Assembly (NCBI GenBank): GCA_027000105.1 | Contig: JALTOP010000544.1 | Location: 1 to 30,124, forward strand | Length of the DNA: 30,124 nt | Direction of reading: 5' to 3' | Source of the DNA: Planctomycetaceae bacterium | Lineage (GTDB): Bacteria > Planctomycetota > Planctomycetia > Planctomycetales > Planctomycetaceae | Part shown: positions 8,435-16,747 of the stretch, in pieces | Layout of the letters: every line of letters starts with the position of its first letter | How positions within the stretch are numbered: position 1 is the first letter of the stretch | The notes under the pieces: generated by a model | What the model saw: only the letters and a program-made list of their open reading frames with translations | Told to the model about the DNA's origin: nothing | Databases searched by the model: none | Made by a program: the position numbers and the translations under genes

Positions 8435-10237
8435 TTAATTCTTTTTCGTCACATACACGTAGTAGGCACCATATTCTGTGCCGGTTTTTGTATGAAACAG
8501 AGCTTTCATCGTTGTTTTTCCTGCCCTGAGGGGAACGCGAAAGAGAATTTCGGTGGCGTCTTTGGGGACGGGTTTCGATTCGCGAAATGGGCCGATTTGC
8601 AGACTCGCCCGGACAGCAGGAATCGCCTTTCCCGCAGTCGCGCGGTAGGCTTTGACGCCGGGAACATCCTTGCCGGGCGGCAACGGGGCCGTGATGGGGT
8701 GATCAATCACTTTGGGCCACCTTCGCAGCGCAATTTCGTACATTCCATCTTTGACGCTTTTGACATTCCAGTACCCCGTGTTTTCCCTTCCGTTGTAGGC
8801 GTTGCGAATGTGAGCCTGATTCCAGGGAGTCAAATGGGTTGTGATCCAGTCGTGCGATGTCAATCTCGAGGGGTTTTCATGTGGATCACCCAGGTAGATT
8901 GCAGTAGAGTTGGCGAAGGTCGGTTCAAGTTCCGCCCACCAGTGTTCGTAGAAATTCCGCAGTCGTCGGGTGACGTCTGGAAAGCCGGAGGCAACATCGC
9001 TTTTCTGTGACGGGTCTTTTTTTATATCGTACAATTCTTTACCGTTGATGAGCCGCCAGCGTGATGTCATCACCGCACTTTTTCGCCATTTGATCGGATC
9101 TTTTACCCGCTGCGAATCCGTTACAAGGATTCGGTCGGGCCAGTCAGTGCATTCCGGTTGATACAGGATCGGTTTGAGGCTGACGCCATCGAATTTCAAA
9201 TTTTTCGGAATCGGTATCTGACAAAAATCCATCAGCGTCGGAAGAATATCGACGTGGGCGGTAATGGGGTTGACATCTTTGGGTTGATTCAGTTTCCCGG
9301 CGGGCCATCGGATGAAAAAAGGAACCCTGTGTCCACCGTCGTATTCACTACCTTTTGATCCGCGCATTCCTGCGTTGAAAACTTTGCTGCCCGTTGAAGT
9401 GCCGTTATCTGTGGTGAAGATGAAGATCGTGTTCTGTTCGAGTCCTTCCCGTTTGAGAAATTTTCGGAGCTCGCCGACGTTGTAGTCGATATTGGCAATC
9501 ATTCCATAGAAATTTGCAAGCTTCACGCCGAGGTGCTGATATGGCTTGCTCCACTCGGGAGGGGAGTGCATCGGGCCGTGCGGTGCGTTGGGAGAGAGAT
9601 GCACCAGAAACGGTTTTCCCGATTCTTTTTGAGCTTTAATGAATCGCCTGGCGTAATCGAAAAAGACATCCGTGCAAAACCCTTTGACCGGCACCGGTTT
9701 GCTATTGTGCCAATAACTGCCATCGAAATAGGCGTTATCCCAGTAGTCGGGAGTCTGGCCGACACCGCCGCCTCCAAGCCGGAGCACTTCGCTGTAACCG
9801 CGATCTTCCGGCCGATACGGATAGTTGTCTCCCAGATGCCATTTCCCGAACATTCCCGTTGCGTAGCCGGCGTCTTTGAAAATCTGTCCCATTGTGATTT
9901 CATTTTCACGCAACATCGAACGCCCCATGATTGTGTGCCAGACACCGGTTCGATTTGTCCAGTGACCAGTCACAAAAGCGGAGCGTGTCGGTGAGCATGT
10001 TGGTGAAACGTGGTAATCAGTCAACCGGATCGATTCTGCATACAGTTTGTCCAGATGAGGCGTTTTCAGGACAGGATTTCCCAGGCAGGACAGATCGCCA
10101 TAGCCTTGATCATCCGTGATGACAATCACCACATTGGGGCGTTCGGCACCTTCACATCGGTATTGCATGATGAGAAAAAAGCCGACGCACAGCAAACCAA
10201 AACAATGTGCTAAACCAGAACAGTATGCTCGATTCAT
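8435..10237 (-). CDS. Secreted type I sulfatase (arylsulfatase A-like)
   Basis: A 600-residue enzyme hydrolysing sulfate esters, probably of polysaccharides, outside the cytoplasm. Residues 1-30 form a signal peptide with a hydrophobic core (CFGLLCVGFFLIM) ending near EGA. The catalytic motif CSPTR (Cys81) fits CxPxR, so Cys81 is the expected formylglycine. Asp42-Asp43 (ITDDQGYGD) and the TTDNG segment supply metal ligands, KWHLGD and PNAPHGP other active-site residues. The C-terminus after about residue 470 carries the usual small sulfatase subdomain plus a segment resembling a receptor-like tail found in planctomycete sulfatases (FRVPLRAGKTTMKALF). GGAGGAG before the ATG gives a strong start. 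Substrate is not predictable; no sulfatase-modifying enzyme lies nearby. Confidence 0.95.
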   Translation of the reverse strand: MNRAYCSGLAHCFGLLCVGFFLIMQYRCEGAERPNVVIVITDDQGYGDLSCLGNPVLKTPHLDKLYAESIRLTDYHVSPTCSPTRSAFVTGHWTNRTGVWHTIMGRSMLRENEITMGQIFKDAGYATGMFGKWHLGDNYPYRPEDRGYSEVLRLGGGGVGQTPDYWDNAYFDGSYWHNSKPVPVKGFCTDVFFDYARRFIKAQKESGKPFLVHLSPNAPHGPMHSPPEWSKPYQHLGVKLANFYGMIANIDYNVGELRKFLKREGLEQNTIFIFTTDNGTSTGSKVFNAGMRGSKGSEYDGGHRVPFFIRWPAGKLNQPKDVNPITAHVDILPTLMDFCQIPIPKNLKFDGVSLKPILYQPECTDWPDRILVTDSQRVKDPIKWRKSAVMTSRWRLINGKELYDIKKDPSQKSDVASGFPDVTRRLRNFYEHWWAELEPTFANSTAIYLGDPHENPSRLTSHDWITTHLTPWNQAHIRNAYNGRENTGYWNVKSVKDGMYEIALRRWPKVIDHPITAPLPPGKDVPGVKAYRATAGKAIPAVRASLQIGPFRESKPVPKDATEILFRVPLRAGKTTMKALFHTKTGTEYGAYYVYVTKKN

Positions 10238-10539
10238 CTCTCTCTCCTCCCAATGCGGCTTTGCAGGACAGAATCATTGGAGCAAAAACGACCCGGGCTT
10301 TCAATCGAATTCGATTCCAGACAGGGGCATGATAAAGCGGTATGGAATAGATATTTTTGGCAAAAACGCATGGAAACAGAGAAACTCTTGCAGGAGAGGC
10401 GTGTTTAATGTCACAGGTGTGTCCGCATCTGATCAGTTTGGACAGGCTTGAGATTGAACAGATTTGAACTGATGCGGTTTCTGGTCTTTTGAAACAGGCG
10501 TTTTTATCGAATTCGGAATAGAACAAAGGAGCGGGTAAA
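10238..10539. other. Divergent intergenic region, sulfatase / EF-hand gene
   Basis: About 300 bases that must carry promoters for both divergent genes. No clear operator, riboswitch or reliable sigma-70 pair could be assigned by eye. Confidence 0.5.
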
Positions 10540-11121
10540 ATGAGGTTGCACGGTATTTTGGTGGCCCTTGTGGTTTTGACATCTTCGACATCTCTGCTGT
10601 TTGCGGGGCCTGGACCGGGACCGGGCAGGGGAAAAGGGAAAGGAAAGCCTGGCCCTGGCGGTAAAGGAAAGCCGTCGCCGGAGATGGTTCTGAAGCATCT
10701 CGACAAGGACGGCAATGGAAGTATCAGCAAGTCGGAAGCTCCCGAAAGGATGGCCAGCCATTTTGATAAGCTGGATGCTAATGGAGATGGAGCGGTCACT
10801 CTTGATGAATTGAAGGCAGCCTTCAAAAAGCGGGGAGGAATGGGAGATCGCGGAGGCCGGGGTCTTGGAGGCAAGGGCTTTGGTGGCAAAGGAAGGCCGA
10901 CTCCGGAAGATTTCATTAAAAGGTTCGATAAAGATGGCAATGGAACAGTCAGTAGAGGCGAGTTGCCCGAAAAAATGCAGCAGAAATTTGATAAAATTGA
11001 TCAAAATTCAGATGGCGCGATTGACGTGAACGAAGTGAAAGCCTTGTTTGCCAAACATGCTGCCAAGGGAGGAAAAGGCCCTCATAGACAGAAGCCTGAT
11101 GGTCAGAAACCTGCCAAATAA
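10540..11121 (+). CDS. Secreted four-EF-hand calcium-binding protein
   Basis: A 193-residue protein. Residues 1-22 form a signal peptide (hydrophobic ILVALVVLTSSTSLLFA). A Gly/Pro/Lys-rich linker follows (GPGPGPGRGKGKGKPGPGG). Four canonical EF-hand loops are readable: DKDGNGSISKSE, DANGDGAVTLDE, DKDGNGTVSRGE and DQNSDGAIDVNE, arranged as two pairs separated by a second Gly/Lys-rich linker (near residues 96-120). The C-terminal tail is basic (KPDGQKPAK). Loop positions 1, 3, 5 and 12 are acidic or Asn in all except loop 4, where position 5 is Ser, so calcium binding is likely. AAAGGAG upstream of the ATG supports the start. Such proteins are common in planctomycetes; the role may be extracellular matrix or polysaccharide binding, which is inference only. 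Confidence 0.9.
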   Translation: MRLHGILVALVVLTSSTSLLFAGPGPGPGRGKGKGKPGPGGKGKPSPEMVLKHLDKDGNGSISKSEAPERMASHFDKLDANGDGAVTLDELKAAFKKRGGMGDRGGRGLGGKGFGGKGRPTPEDFIKRFDKDGNGTVSRGELPEKMQQKFDKIDQNSDGAIDVNEVKALFAKHAAKGGKGPHRQKPDGQKPAK

Positions 11122-11171
11122 GCAGTTCGGGTCAATTGTTCAATATTCGAGATGGAAAATGACGTTCCACC

Positions 11172-11189
11172 GGCAAGTTTTCGCTTGCC
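11172..11189 (+). other. Small hairpin preceding the terminator
   Basis: GGCAAG and CTTGCC pair across a 6-base loop, ten bases upstream of the main terminator stem. Together they form a tandem hairpin in the 3' UTR of the EF-hand gene. Confidence 0.5.
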
Positions 11190-11198
11190 CTCCAAGCG

Positions 11199-11238
11199 AC
11201 TCTACAGGACAAATTCGTTCTGTAGAGTTGTTTCTTTT
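11199..11238 (+). terminator. Intrinsic terminator of the EF-hand gene
   Basis: ACTCTACAGGAC pairs with GTTCTGTAGAGT (12 bp with one G-T wobble) around a 6-base loop, followed by TGTTTCTTTT. It lies about 80 bases after the stop codon. This is the best intrinsic terminator in the window, and it also separates the convergent nucleoside hydrolase gene. Confidence 0.8.
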
Positions 11239-11309
11239 AATGAGCAGTGCATTTCAGAAAGCAGTGCAGTTTTGATTCGGAAAGCACCAAAGGCATCCGT
11301 CGGGGCAGC

Positions 11310-12278
11310 CTATTCTGAATCCAACGCGTTCCAGAGGACACCGGTGAAATAGTCCAGTGCGGCTCGCGTTTCGATTTCGGTGACCACTTCGATATTCGAA
11401 TCCTGATTTCTCAACTTCCGCTGATCGAACAGAGTCATTCCTTTTGTCAATTTCCCATCTGTTTCGACCTGCATCGACATCAAACGTCGTGAAAAAATTT
11501 GTGGTCTGGAAACGGCACAGAGTGCTGCCATTTCGTGAAGTGGTACTCCCTCCTGACCGAGATATCTGCGGGAAGCCCGCAAGGAATAAGGGAGAAGTTG
11601 ATCGAATAGCCGCGTGATCTCGGAATTTTCAACACGGGGCAAGCGATCGAGTTCCGAAAAGTTGAGCAAGAGCTGATTCGAAACATCCAGAGGAACGAGA
11701 ATCTTGTCCACCGAGGATTCCATCACGAACTTTGCTGCCTGCGCATCTGCATAAAAGTTTCCTTCAGCTGCTGCTGTAATGTTTCCGCCGACATTGATTG
11801 ATCCACCCAGGCAGATCAGGTTTTCCAACTCCTGCAACAATCCCGGGGTGGATTCAATCGCCAGCTTCAAATTTGTCAGCGGCCCGAGAGTCAGTAACGT
11901 GACTTCACCAGGCTGGGAACGGATGGCATCGACAAGAACCTTTACTGCCTGTTTGGGGGTCGCTCGCGGGACGGCTGTGACCGGACAATCACCCAGGCCA
12001 CTCTCACCGTGAAGGACTGATGCAGGTATATCTTGAAGCGTTGAGATGGGAACTTCGGATTCATTGGAGCAAAAACCGAGACGGGGATGTTTGGGCAAGT
12101 CGAGTCGATTGAAAATTGTTTGCAGATTTCGATTTGCCTGTTCACCGCTGACAACACCCTGGCAGGCAGTCACAGCGAGCAGGTCGATTTCCGGGTCAAG
12201 TGCTGCAACGATGATCGTAATGGCATCGCCGATGCCCGCATCTGCGTCGATGATCAACTTCTTTTTACGTTTTCTCAT
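11310..12278 (-). CDS. Nucleoside hydrolase-like protein (IU-NH superfamily) with altered active site
   Basis: A 322-residue protein with the fold signatures of inosine-uridine nucleoside hydrolases, which cleave the N-glycosidic bond of ribonucleosides using a calcium ion. The N-terminal motif is IIDADAGIGDA (residues 9-19), where the family consensus is DxDPGxDDA; the third Asp of that cluster is Gly17. Further matches are LTLGPLTNLKLA (129-140), GGNITAAAEGNFYADAQAA (164-182) and PLHEMAA (246-252), where the usual HD is His248-Glu249. Asp11, Asp13 and Asp18 remain. The changes may alter ribose or calcium binding, so activity on ordinary nucleosides is uncertain. The gene converges with the EF-hand gene, and its start has no strong Shine-Dalgarno. 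Confidence 0.85.
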   Translation of the reverse strand: MRKRKKKLIIDADAGIGDAITIIVAALDPEIDLLAVTACQGVVSGEQANRNLQTIFNRLDLPKHPRLGFCSNESEVPISTLQDIPASVLHGESGLGDCPVTAVPRATPKQAVKVLVDAIRSQPGEVTLLTLGPLTNLKLAIESTPGLLQELENLICLGGSINVGGNITAAAEGNFYADAQAAKFVMESSVDKILVPLDVSNQLLLNFSELDRLPRVENSEITRLFDQLLPYSLRASRRYLGQEGVPLHEMAALCAVSRPQIFSRRLMSMQVETDGKLTKGMTLFDQRKLRNQDSNIEVVTEIETRAALDYFTGVLWNALDSE

Positions 12279-12464
12279 AAAAATTTTTCAGGGTGAGTTT
12301 GGAAATGGTCAAATCGGTGATTTTTCACCCTACACTCCAGGTCGCCGCTATCGTATACTTCACGTGATATGCTTTCTACCCGAGAAAGACGGGAGGAGGC
12401 GAAATCAGGTCAGGCGGGAAAGTGGAACTCCATACAGGAGACACAATCCCGGGAGTAGATTGTG

Positions 12465-13028
12465 ATGGAAGATTCTCTACGCGGACAATTTCTTCTGGCG
12501 TCGAAACATTTGCTCGACCCGAATTTCTTTCGCACGGTTGTTCTTATTTTGGAACATGGAGCCGAGGGGGCGATGGGGGTGGTCATCAACCGTCCTTCTT
12601 CCGTGAATGTTGCCAGTGCCTTGGCCGGACATATTGATGTCTGCGACTCTGAGAGCGTCATTCATGTCGGTGGGCCTGTCGAGCCGTCTATGTTGAGTAT
12701 GTTGCATGAAAACCCGAATTGGGGAGGCGACGATATCGTGGTCGCTCCCGGCATTTATGTCGGAAGCAGTGAAGAAGCATTTAGAGAAATTGTAAACGCC
12801 GACCTTGAAGAGCCTGGTAGCAGGTTCCGCATCTATTCCGGCTATGCAGGTTGGCAAAGTGGGCAACTTGAAGCTGAAATCGGACGGGGCGACTGGTTCA
12901 CTTTGCCTGCAACTGGCGAGTTCGTGTTCCATTCGAATCCTTATAGCGTCTGGGATGAGGTTCTTGGCGAATTCCACAAACAGCACCGGATCCTGCCTAT
13001 CCCGACCGATAAAGCCGAATGGAATTAA
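12465..13028 (+). CDS. YqgE/AlgH family protein (UPF0301, DUF179)
   Basis: A 187-residue soluble protein of normal family length. It begins SLRGQFLLASKHLLDPNFFRTVV, the usual N-terminal strand-helix, followed by LILEHGAEGAMGVVINRP (family signature near residues 28-45), HVGGPVEP and RIYSGYAGWQSGQLEAEI, and ends in the NPYSVWDEVL segment. The molecular role is not settled; the Pseudomonas member AlgH has been linked to alginate control. GTG three bases upstream is an alternative start; GGGAG lies nine bases before the ATG and six before the GTG. Single gene, divergent from the nucleoside hydrolase. Confidence 0.92.
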   Translation: MEDSLRGQFLLASKHLLDPNFFRTVVLILEHGAEGAMGVVINRPSSVNVASALAGHIDVCDSESVIHVGGPVEPSMLSMLHENPNWGGDDIVVAPGIYVGSSEEAFREIVNADLEEPGSRFRIYSGYAGWQSGQLEAEIGRGDWFTLPATGEFVFHSNPYSVWDEVLGEFHKQHRILPIPTDKAEWN

Positions 13029-13116
13029 TGATGGAATGACTGTTGACCGACCGTTTATCTGGTGGGGAGACCGGCATCTCTTTTCTGGCGTCAATCCCGT
13101 GGTCATCTCATTCGTT

Positions 13117-13413
13117 CATCGCCAGAAGTAGTGTTCGGGAACTTGTTCCGGTTCGTCGTTTATAACTGTGGTGTAGAAAACTTCTATGCTGCGACCGCTG
13201 GTGAGAAGCTCCACGGCAACAACCTGCACATCTCGATTGGGAGCGTTGTAAAGCGGAGCAAGCAGCCAGTCTGTGATGAGAGATTGAAATGTTTAGCGGC
13301 AGGAAACTTCAACGGCAGGAAAAGCCGGGAGTGTGCAGAACTCGCGTGCCATCTGTTTGCAAAACGAATCATCTGCCCAATCAGTCTGTAAAACCAATAT
13401 CTGTAATATCCAT
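13117..13413 (-). pseudogene. Interrupted small gene with one in-frame stop
   Basis: One minus-strand frame reads as convincing protein over about 93 codons except for a single TAA. The upstream part is TDWADDSFCKQMAREFC then TLPAFPAVEVSCR; after the stop it continues TFQSLITDWLLAPLYNAP, NRDVQVVAVELLTSGRS, IEVFYTTVINDEPEQV, PEHYFWR and ends in TGA. An ATG at 13413 is in another frame (MDITDIGFTD then stop) and would need a frameshift to join. Start options within the frame are poor (TTG near 13397). I do not recognise the family. Best reading: a gene for a small soluble protein, inactivated by a stop and perhaps a frameshift, or a sequencing error. The 5' limit is uncertain. Confidence 0.5.
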
Positions 13414-13573
13414 GATTAAAGAATTCCCATGGTTAACAGTTTGCGAACGGCTCACCTGTATTGAAGAATATCAGTTCGGTTTTGGTTATCAGAATGAACC
13501 AGCCGTGATGGCCTTGCAATGATGGACTTCGATTCCTGTACTTTGCCCACTGTAATAAAGGGAGGTTGGAAAG

Positions 13574-14137
13574 ATGCGTTGGAGTGTCGCGGTTCTTGTT
13601 TCGTCCGTTGTTGTCTATTTGTGGGGATTCTTTTTCTATGGTCTCAGTGGAATACCGGAGCGGACGATTCTTGAAATCAAGGAGGAGGCTCAGGTCAGCC
13701 AGCAGTTGAAAGAGCAATTTCCCGATAACGGCGTCTATTTTCTTCCTTCCTCGATTCATGATGAAAAGAAACTTCAGGAGCTTTACAGAAAAGGGCCGGT
13801 CGCGATTGTTCACATGACAAGTGTCAACGGACGGGAGATGATGGATCCCGGTATTCTCATTTCCGGTTTCAGTCACATCATGCTGACTTGTATCGCACTC
13901 TGTTTTTTGCTTGGTCTGGTCAATAACGCACTATCCGGCTGGTCGAGCCGTTTTGTTTTTTTCCTGCTTGTCGGGCTTCTTGTCGCTTTTTATGGCCCGA
14001 TTGGCGAAGCGGTCTGGTGGAAACAGTCCTGGCTGTTTCAGATGGCCAATGCCCTTCATGATTGGATTGCCATTTCATTGGCAGGTCTGGTGATCTCCTT
14101 TATCGCTCCTTCATCCCCATGTAAGCGGGCCTGCTGA
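13574..14137 (+). CDS. Conserved hypothetical membrane protein, four helices
   Basis: A 187-residue protein with a first transmembrane helix at residues 4-25, a soluble loop of about 65 residues (including NGVYFLPSSIHDEKKL and a segment GPVAIVHMTS), and three more helices at about 95-118, 125-146 and 161-180. The pattern of an N-terminal helix, a short extracytoplasmic loop with a YFLP-type motif and a three-helix C-terminus resembles an uncharacterised family found in many Gram-negative bacteria; I cannot name its domain. GGGAGG eight bases before the ATG gives a very strong start. Function unknown. Confidence 0.75.
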   Translation: MRWSVAVLVSSVVVYLWGFFFYGLSGIPERTILEIKEEAQVSQQLKEQFPDNGVYFLPSSIHDEKKLQELYRKGPVAIVHMTSVNGREMMDPGILISGFSHIMLTCIALCFLLGLVNNALSGWSSRFVFFLLVGLLVAFYGPIGEAVWWKQSWLFQMANALHDWIAISLAGLVISFIAPSSPCKRAC

Positions 14138-14159
14138 AAAGCAAGGGATTCCGAGACTC

Positions 14160-14591
14160 TTAAAAAGAGGAGACGTATTCACGAGACAGCGTGCAGGAAC
14201 GTGTAATATAGGTGTCTTTCAGAACCGTGGGAGTGATCCAGCCATTCGCGTTCATGGGAATGCGAACCTGGACGGTCACTTCTTCTGTCGTCGAACGGAT
14301 ATCTGTGGGAGTGACTGTAACGACGGCCTGTTGCAATCCGACCCGTTGCAGTTCATCTTCCGCGGATTGTTGGGCGTTCGCCGCGGTGGCTCCGGGGAGT
14401 GTTCCACGCCTTGCACCTTCGTAGGCGGCCTGTTCTGCAGTATGCGTGATCATGCTCAATCTGCAAAAGTCAAACGCGGCAAGAAAGAGCAGAAACAGTA
14501 TGGGAGCTGTCAACGCAAATTCGACAACAGCCGCTCCGTTTCGCTGACGGGAGGAATCAGTTTGGGATTGTTTACAGGGATTTGTTCGCAT
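14160..14591 (-). CDS. TadE-like pseudopilin protein
   Basis: A 143-residue protein. The start of the hydrophobic segment has the TadE pattern RQRNGAAVVEFALTAPILFL (residues 15-34), with a conserved Glu (Glu25) a few residues into the helix, as in prepilin-like TadE proteins. The remainder (AEQAAYEGARRGTLPGA, then beta-rich) is extracytoplasmic. In Tad systems TadE/TadF are minor pseudopilins processed by TadV. AGGAGA four bases before the ATG supports the start. It is the last gene of a three-gene operon, 55 bases after the VWA gene. Confidence 0.85.
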   Translation of the reverse strand: MRTNPCKQSQTDSSRQRNGAAVVEFALTAPILFLLFLAAFDFCRLSMITHTAEQAAYEGARRGTLPGATAANAQQSAEDELQRVGLQQAVVTVTPTDIRSTTEEVTVQVRIPMNANGWITPTVLKDTYITRSCTLSREYVSSF

Positions 14592-14646
14592 GACATCTCC
14601 TGTTTGCTTGAATCGTCAGGTCACTCATGATGCTCGATGTTCCGGA

Positions 14647-15849
14647 TCAATCGATTAAAACAACGGGGAGCATCTTGGCGAGTTCTTCGAAAACGTCTTC
14701 CAGGGTTTCGGAATCTGGAGCCACGTAAGATCGTCCCCCGGTAATTGAAGCGACTTGTTCCATTGTGTACTGGTCAGCAGCTGCAAGAAACGAAATCGTA
14801 TGAATGGTGATGTTGGCATCGGCTGCATCCTGCGCAGCCTCGATCGGATCGCGTCCCGTATTCCATTGTCCGTCTGACATTAGAATGATCGTTTTTTGGG
14901 CAAGCGAGTTTGTTGAAGGATCTGTCAGCAATTCGACAGCCTTGTCGATTCCCGCAGACATGTTCGTGCCCCCCATCATGATGTCGTTATACTTATCTGC
15001 TATCGCAGCATTGATACTCCCCAGGTTTTGTCCCAACGGGACATCGACGATCGTGGCGGGAGTATAATGCCCGGAGTAGGGATACCAGTAGGAACTGAGA
15101 ACGATATCCGATCCCCAGGTGACAACACCGACATCGGGCTGGATTTGAAGTAACCCGACAGTGGAGACGAATCGTTGGATCGCCCCGTCAAGAGCCGCCC
15201 AGCGACTTCCAACGGGATTGGGAGGTGTAATGTATCCAGAGGGGTAATCAGGTGTGCCGGAGGGATAAGACCAACTGTATCCCGATTCATCGAAACACAT
15301 CGAATGGGAGCGATCCAGGCACAAGATAATTTCCTGGACAAGGTTCGCCGCCACGGCAGTGTGCTGGGGAGTAAAATTGGATTGTCCCAGAATTCTTCCA
15401 AAGAAAAGCGGTACCGTCGAATTGGGAGAATCGTCCGTCATTCCAACGGTAACCTGAATGGCTGAATAAGGCTGTTCATTTGGCAGAAAAGCCCAGCTGC
15501 CATCGCTGTTGACTTCCGTTCGACCAAATTGAATATCGTTGTCGGAGATCTGGATTTGTTGCCCGGCAACGTTGTTGCGTTGGACCAACGCTTTCGCTGC
15601 GGCAATCCCCGCGGAGGTGCTTTCAGTTCGTGTGAGCGCTTCCATGCCCGCCTTGGCAGAGGCATCCGCGGCGACTCGCAACTCTGTTCGGACAAGCTGC
15701 ATGTAGGCGACATCAACAGTGAATACCAGTGAAACGAGAAAGATCGACATCATGACCGCGATAAGCACCAGCATGGCTCCGCTTCGGGAGTTCCAATCGG
15801 CATGACTTGAACAGGATCGATTCCGAATTATTTTTTGTGAGTATATCAT
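14647..15849 (-). CDS. TadG-like protein with von Willebrand factor A domain
   Basis: A 400-residue protein. The N-terminus has the Tad/TadG pattern SRSGAMLVLIAVMMSIFLVS (21-40), a single membrane anchor followed by the conserved alpha-helical DVAYMQLVRTELRVAADA stretch (46-63). From about residue 172 a VWA domain begins: ILCLDRSHSM supplies the MIDAS DxSxS (Asp179, Ser181, Ser183), GGTNMSAG the MIDAS Thr, and ILMSDGQWNTG the distal Asp. A Tyr/Ser/Pro/Gly-rich insert (about 190-212) separates the first two. Expected to be exported and anchored, with a metal-dependent binding domain outside. Middle gene of the operon, 42 bases after the first TadE gene. Confidence 0.88.
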   Translation of the reverse strand: MIYSQKIIRNRSCSSHADWNSRSGAMLVLIAVMMSIFLVSLVFTVDVAYMQLVRTELRVAADASAKAGMEALTRTESTSAGIAAAKALVQRNNVAGQQIQISDNDIQFGRTEVNSDGSWAFLPNEQPYSAIQVTVGMTDDSPNSTVPLFFGRILGQSNFTPQHTAVAANLVQEIILCLDRSHSMCFDESGYSWSYPSGTPDYPSGYITPPNPVGSRWAALDGAIQRFVSTVGLLQIQPDVGVVTWGSDIVLSSYWYPYSGHYTPATIVDVPLGQNLGSINAAIADKYNDIMMGGTNMSAGIDKAVELLTDPSTNSLAQKTIILMSDGQWNTGRDPIEAAQDAADANITIHTISFLAAADQYTMEQVASITGGRSYVAPDSETLEDVFEELAKMLPVVLID

Positions 15850-15891
15850 GGTGAGATTGCCTTTCGAAATCCGGGTTTCCCGGTCATTGCA

Positions 15892-16350
15892 TTAGTACTG
15901 CTGACGAACCATTGTGACCTCCGCACTTAAGTTTCTGTTCAGGTAAAAATCTACGGGCATGTCGTAATTTGATTCGGCAGGGGCTGTTACCAGAACGGTA
16001 ATTTCTGTACCAGATGCAGTTGTCGTGTCGAAGCTGGGGCTGAAACTGATGGATGCGTCTGAGATGCCTTTGGCTGTGGCTATTTCATCGAATCGATCAA
16101 TCGCTTCCTGCATCGATGCGCTATCACGGGTTGCTTCTTTGGCGGCCTCGTAAGCGCATATTGTCAGATCCTGCTTCAACTGTATGAAATGGGCTGCCTC
16201 GATTCCGCCGAATACCAGCAAAACGAGAACAGGCAGGCAGAGAGCCATTTCGACTGTCGCCGTTCCGTCACGTTTCCCTTCAATCAGTCCGTCGGAAGCG
16301 TTCGAGAATGGAAGACTCGTACTATTTTCAGACTTGACAGATGAATTCAT
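15892..16350 (-). CDS. TadE-like pseudopilin protein, first in operon
   Basis: A 152-residue protein with a 28-residue polar leader, then KRDGTATVEMALCLPVLVLL (about 26-45), the TadE signature with Glu34 in the hydrophobic segment. GGIEAAHFIQLKQDLTICAYEAAKEATRD follows in the periplasmic stalk, which is the typical helical portion, then a beta-rich tail. GAAGAG shortly before the ATG is a plausible ribosome-binding site. The gene starts the TadE / VWA-Tad / TadE operon. No TadA ATPase, secretin or prepilin peptidase is in this window, so the trio is separated from the core Tad machinery or acts alone. Confidence 0.85.
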   Translation of the reverse strand: MNSSVKSENSTSLPFSNASDGLIEGKRDGTATVEMALCLPVLVLLVFGGIEAAHFIQLKQDLTICAYEAAKEATRDSASMQEAIDRFDEIATAKGISDASISFSPSFDTTTASGTEITVLVTAPAESNYDMPVDFYLNRNLSAEVTMVRQQY

Positions 16351-16747
16351 AAGCTCTTCACCAAATAATGGATTTGTTTGAGAGCTCCATCATCAATTTC
16401 ACTTGGTTCGGCAAGATCCGTACCAGGAGGGCATCCCTCTCCAACGAAACCTAGCTCGAAGAAAAGCGAATGAGACCGAAAGAATCATTTTCTTTCCGTA
16501 ATCAACCTGATTATCTGTGCGGAGAACAGAATCAATATGGTTCTGAGGAATTTGTCGTCACGTGGCAATTTCCAAACAGACCAATAATAACTGAACGCCG
16601 TATTTGCCATCGATATACCCCGAAAACTGTGATTCAGCGGGGAAAATTGCATAGTGCGAAAAGCCGCATTCAGCGATGATCAGCTTGGGATCGGTTTTTT
16701 CGTTGAATTTTTTCAACAAAATCAGTTCTACCTCAGAGGATAATTTT
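16351..16747. other. Divergent intergenic region, Tad operon / lepB operon
   Basis: About 400 bases without a supported gene. Promoters for both divergent operons are expected. At 16702-16717 GTTGAA-TTTT-TTCAAC forms a hairpin, flanked by T's and A's, 17 bases before the Shine-Dalgarno of the next gene. Confidence 0.5.

Noticed and set aside
8321..9010. Plus-strand 229-codon frame
   Set aside because: Antisense to the C-terminus of the sulfatase, which has clear family motifs in its own frame.
10152..10940. Minus-strand 262-codon Pro-rich frame
   Set aside because: Shadow of the Gly/Lys-rich linkers of the EF-hand gene on the other strand.
13062..13391. Plus-strand 109-codon frame in the gap after the YqgE gene
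   Set aside because: It is the antisense of the interrupted minus-strand gene, and its translation is not protein-like.
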